DNA of 18,897 nucleotides from Bryobacteraceae bacterium. Lineage in GTDB: Bacteria > Acidobacteriota > Terriglobia > Bryobacterales > Bryobacteraceae. The notes under the pieces were generated by a model. It worked only from the letters and a program-made list of their open reading frames with translations. It searched no databases and was not told the origin of the DNA. Shown one piece after another: positions 16,345 through 18,897 of the stretch. The number at the start of each line of letters is the position of its first letter. Positions within the stretch are counted from its first letter, which is position 1. Position numbers and translations under genes: made by a program. The stretch spans positions 1 through 18,897 of the forward strand of contig JANXXV010000385.1 of NCBI GenBank assembly GCA_025350445.1. The letters are read 5' to 3'.

Positions 16345-17235
16345 ATGCTTTTCCTCGCAGTCATCACCGTAAAGATCGGAGTCTTCGGCCTGTTCCATCC
16401 AACGCACCTGACGGTGAAAGCCCTGCCGCGGCAAGTGCTGCTGGTCAATGGGACGCCCCGGCACGCGGCAGATATCGCCGCACCGGCGCGGATCACGGCT
16501 CGGGACGGCGGCCCAACCGATTTCCTCCTCGGCATACCCGGCAAGATCCAGCGCAACTTTCGCGGAACGCTCTCCATCTCAACCGTCGGCAACGAACTGA
16601 TCCCCGTCATCACCATGGACCTCGAGCAAGCCGTAGCCGCGGTGGTCGCCGCCGAATATCCGGAAGGCACACACATCGAAGCCTTGAAAGCGGCAGCCGT
16701 GCTGGCACGTTCTTACTACCAAGTGCCCCGCAGGCGCCACACGAATTTCGATTTTTGCGACACCACCCATTGTCAGTTTCATCGCTCCCCACCGTCTCCG
16801 CAAAATCCCGCAATCAAAGCGGCACAGGAAACCGCGGGGATCACCATTGCATACCAAAATCAACCCTTCGCCCCGCTCTATTCAGCCAGTTGTGGAGGCC
16901 AAACAAAAACGGCAGCCAGCGTCGGGCTGCAACCAGACCCATACCCATACTTCGCCGTCGATTGCCCGGCGTGCCGTCGCAACAGCCGCGCGTGGACGCA
17001 AAGCATCGCGACGGAAATCATTCCCACCGAACAGTTCCGGCTCGCGCGGAAGATCCCCAGCAACAACTACACCGTCGACAAAACCACAGGCGTCATAAGC
17101 GGCCGCGGGGAAGGACACGGTGTCGGCCTCTGCCAGTCAGGCGCAGCCGCCATGGCCGCCGGCGGAACGTCATTCCGCGATATCCTCAATCACTACTACC
17201 CCAATACAATATGTTTCCGTTCATCGCAGCCTTAG
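16345..17235 (+). CDS. SpoIID/LytB-type peptidoglycan lytic glycosidase
   Basis: A 296-residue protein whose ATG follows the transpeptidase stop by one base. It matches the SpoIID/LytB domain throughout: [20 protein letters not shown] with the catalytic-type Glu104, [27 protein letters not shown] [13 protein letters not shown], and the C-terminal [20 protein letters not shown], then HYYPN. His132, Cys138 and Cys143 (H-x5-C-x4-C) fit the zinc site described for clostridial SpoIID. SpoIID cleaves glycan strands stripped of stem peptides. In sporulating Firmicutes it works during engulfment; here, without any sporulation gene, a role in wall remodelling or septation is more likely. The N-terminus ([17 protein letters not shown]) is hydrophobic and fits a signal peptide or short anchor. 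Being next to a transpeptidase-like protein makes a peptidoglycan-trimming pair plausible. Confidence 0.9.
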   Translation: MLFLAVITVKIGVFGLFHPTHLTVKALPRQVLLVNGTPRHAADIAAPARITARDGGPTDFLLGIPGKIQRNFRGTLSISTVGNELIPVITMDLEQAVAAVVAAEYPEGTHIEALKAAAVLARSYYQVPRRRHTNFDFCDTTHCQFHRSPPSPQNPAIKAAQETAGITIAYQNQPFAPLYSASCGGQTKTAASVGLQPDPYPYFAVDCPACRRNSRAWTQSIATEIIPTEQFRLARKIPSNNYTVDKTTGVISGRGEGHGVGLCQSGAAAMAAGGTSFRDILNHYYPNTICFRSSQP

Positions 17236-18897
17236 TCCTCACGCTTCCCGGCACGCAGCCGCTTACTGAAACAGGCGTCCTCTGGGAAAAAATGTTGGCC
17301 GGGATCGAACGTTATCTCGATCGAGCCTTGGCCGGCAACAAACCAAGCCCGGCAAAGCCGGAGACCATTCAAACGCTGATTGGCGCAGTCGATCCCCGAA
17401 TCGCGTTCACTGAAATCGAAACAAAGCCATACGCCGCGGGTGTCCAAAGCGCTCGCTGGCCAGTGCTGAAAGGCGTCGGCGCCGAAGGGCTGCTACTCAT
17501 TCCCAAGCAGCAGCCAACGTCATACATCATCGCCGTCCCCGACGCCGGCATGAGCCCGGAATCTTTGGCATCCCGACTCAACGAACCGCACGGCAAAATC
17601 CTAATCCCGCTGATCATCGATCGCAACTCGACATTTTCCGGAAACCCGGCTATCGGAAAGATGACCGGCCAAAGCCATCGCGAGTACATCTATCGCATGG
17701 CCTACCAGACCGGCCGCCACATCATCGGCTACGAAGTGCAAAAGGTTTTGGCCGCCGTAGACTACTTTGCGGTGTCCAATCCGCACCTGCCAATCAGAGT
17801 GATCGGTTACGGCGAAGGCGCAGTCATAGCCCGCTACGCCGCCTTCATCGACTCCCGCATCACCAAAGCCGAATTGTTCAACTACCCCGATCTCAACGTC
17901 CCCCTCTGGCAGCAGCCCATGGACCGGAACATCTGGTCGATCCTGAAACAGCAAATGCCGGCTCCGATTTCAAAGCCCGCGCCGCCACCGGCGGGTAACC
18001 CGATCCCCGAACTCAACCCGGATCAAGCTTCGGCCCGCATGCACCGCCAGTTCGATCAGATGGTCGATTTCACCCAGGCTTTAGTCCGCGCGTCGCCAAT
18101 CCGCCGCCGTGAATTGTGGGCGAAGGCAGACCCGTCATCCACCGAGCGCTGGCAGGCCACCACGGACTGGTACAGAAAATATCTGTATGAAGAAATCATC
18201 GGCAAGATTCCCGATCCCGAAGAACCGATGACGGCGCAAACCCGCCGCGTCTACGACAACGTTTTGTTCACCGGCTATGAAGTGGTGCTGCCGGTGTGGA
18301 AAGACGTCTTCGCCTCAGGCATTTTGCTCATTCCGAAAGACATGAAGCCTGGCGAACGCCGCCCGCTGGTTGTGACCCAACACGGCCTGGCCGGCCAGCC
18401 GAAAGATACAATCGAGGCGACGGACGCCAAGGCCGAAGGCTACTATCACAGCTTCGCGGCCAAGCTCGCAGCCAAGGGCTACATTGTCTACTCCCCGCAG
18501 AATCCATATATCGGCGACGAACGTTTCCGCCTGATCGTTCGCCGCGCCAATCCGCTGAAGCTCACGCTGTTCTCCTTCATCACCGGCCAACACCAACGCA
18601 CGGTGGACTGGCTGGCGCAACTTCCATTCGTCGATCCGGCACGCATCGGTTTCTACGGCCTTTCCTACGGCGGCAAGACCGCGATGCGCGTTCCACCGTT
18701 AGTGGAAAAATATAAGGTGGTTATCTGTTCTGGAGACTTCAACGAGTGGATCTGGAAGACAACCAGTGTGGACGAGCCGTTCAGTTACGTCTTCACCAAG
18801 GAGTACGAAATCGGCGAGTTCAATCTCGCCAACACGTTCAACTACGCCGAGATGGCCAGCCTGATAGCTCCGCGCCCGTTTATGGTGGAGCGAGGCC
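17211..18897 (+). CDS. secreted tandem alpha/beta-hydrolase (dienelactone hydrolase/acetyl-xylan-esterase-like), 3' end outside window
   Basis: The frame is open from ATG 17211 to the right edge, 562 codons seen. This start overlaps the SpoIID gene by 25 bases and gives a signal peptide ([20 protein letters not shown]); the next in-frame ATG (17292) would lose it. Two hydrolase-like halves are visible. The first, about residues 75-235, has [11 protein letters not shown] and [16 protein letters not shown], so Glu202 sits where the nucleophile Ser is expected. A Pro-rich linker lies near 249-262. The second half, from about residue 380, has [29 protein letters not shown] with Ser485 as a normal nucleophile, and [16 protein letters not shown] at the edge. 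The latter is the segment that precedes the catalytic Asp in dienelactone-hydrolase-like enzymes, so catalytic Asp and His would lie beyond the window. Probably an extracytoplasmic carboxylester hydrolase; substrate unknown. The frame does not look decayed. Confidence 0.85.
   Translation, partial: MFPFIAALVLTLPGTQPLTETGVLWEKMLAGIERYLDRALAGNKPSPAKPETIQTLIGAVDPRIAFTEIETKPYAAGVQSARWPVLKGVGAEGLLLIPKQQPTSYIIAVPDAGMSPESLASRLNEPHGKILIPLIIDRNSTFSGNPAIGKMTGQSHREYIYRMAYQTGRHIIGYEVQKVLAAVDYFAVSNPHLPIRVIGYGEGAVIARYAAFIDSRITKAELFNYPDLNVPLWQQPMDRNIWSILKQQMPAPISKPAPPPAGNPIPELNPDQASARMHRQFDQMVDFTQALVRASPIRRRELWAKADPSSTERWQATTDWYRKYLYEEIIGKIPDPEEPMTAQTRRVYDNVLFTGYEVVLPVWKDVFASGILLIPKDMKPGERRPLVVTQHGLAGQPKDTIEATDAKAEGYYHSFAAKLAAKGYIVYSPQNPYIGDERFRLIVRRANPLKLTLFSFITGQHQRTVDWLAQLPFVDPARIGFYGLSYGGKTAMRVPPLVEKYKVVICSGDFNEWIWKTTSVDEPFSYVFTKEYEIGEFNLANTFNYAEMASLIAPRPFMVERG

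Noticed and set aside
16345..17235. Sporulation locus suggested by SpoIID
   Set aside because: No other sporulation gene is present and SpoIID/LytB domains are widespread in non-sporulating bacteria.

Overview
The window reads as a GC-rich bacterial chromosome. I think the host is an Acidobacteriota member, possibly Solibacter/Bryobacter-like. This rests only on the kinds of gene present (secreted VIT-vWA, very large secreted TPR, propeller and SpoIID/LytB proteins in long overlapping operons) and the GC-rich codon use; no ribosomal marker is present. I saw no rRNA, tRNA, CRISPR array, insertion sequence or integrase.

Left edge (1-760): a small toxin-antitoxin patch. A VapB-like ribbon-helix-helix antitoxin runs off the left edge on the minus strand. 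Its promoter has a TTGACC -35 box, a 17-base spacer and an overlapping inverted repeat that looks like an autoregulatory operator. Facing away is a HicB-like antitoxin gene interrupted by an in-frame TAG, with the family's C-terminal strand still readable after the stop. No intact HicA is visible.

Minus-strand gene (761-2638): a secreted type I phosphodiesterase/nucleotide-pyrophosphatase-like protein with a C-terminal PKD-like domain. It ends at a near-perfect hairpin plus U-tract terminator (705-746). Several metal ligands usual for this superfamily appear to be replaced.

Plus-strand envelope operon (2808-15532): four genes with no gaps (overlaps of 4, 17 and 4 bases). They encode a membrane-anchored protein with 14 propeller-type repeats, a secreted VIT-vWA protein with an intact MIDAS, a 2311-residue secreted TPR protein and a secreted DUF3352-like protein. 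Two of the four start at TTG and one at GTG. All four products carry a signal peptide or signal anchor, so the module should act outside the cytoplasm. No enzyme is recognisable in it. It looks like an assembly, sensing or scaffold system and is the best candidate here for an undescribed system.

Right end (15609-18897): after a 76-base gap holding a GC-rich hairpin come three close genes: a miniature penicillin-binding-type transpeptidase (SxxK, SxN and KTG all present in 244 residues), a SpoIID/LytB-type peptidoglycan glycosidase with catalytic Glu and zinc-site residues, and a secreted tandem alpha/beta-hydrolase cut by the right edge. The hydrolase's first domain has GYGEG where a GxSxG nucleophile elbow is expected; its second has a normal GLSYG elbow. 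The first two genes suggest peptidoglycan remodelling next to the envelope operon.
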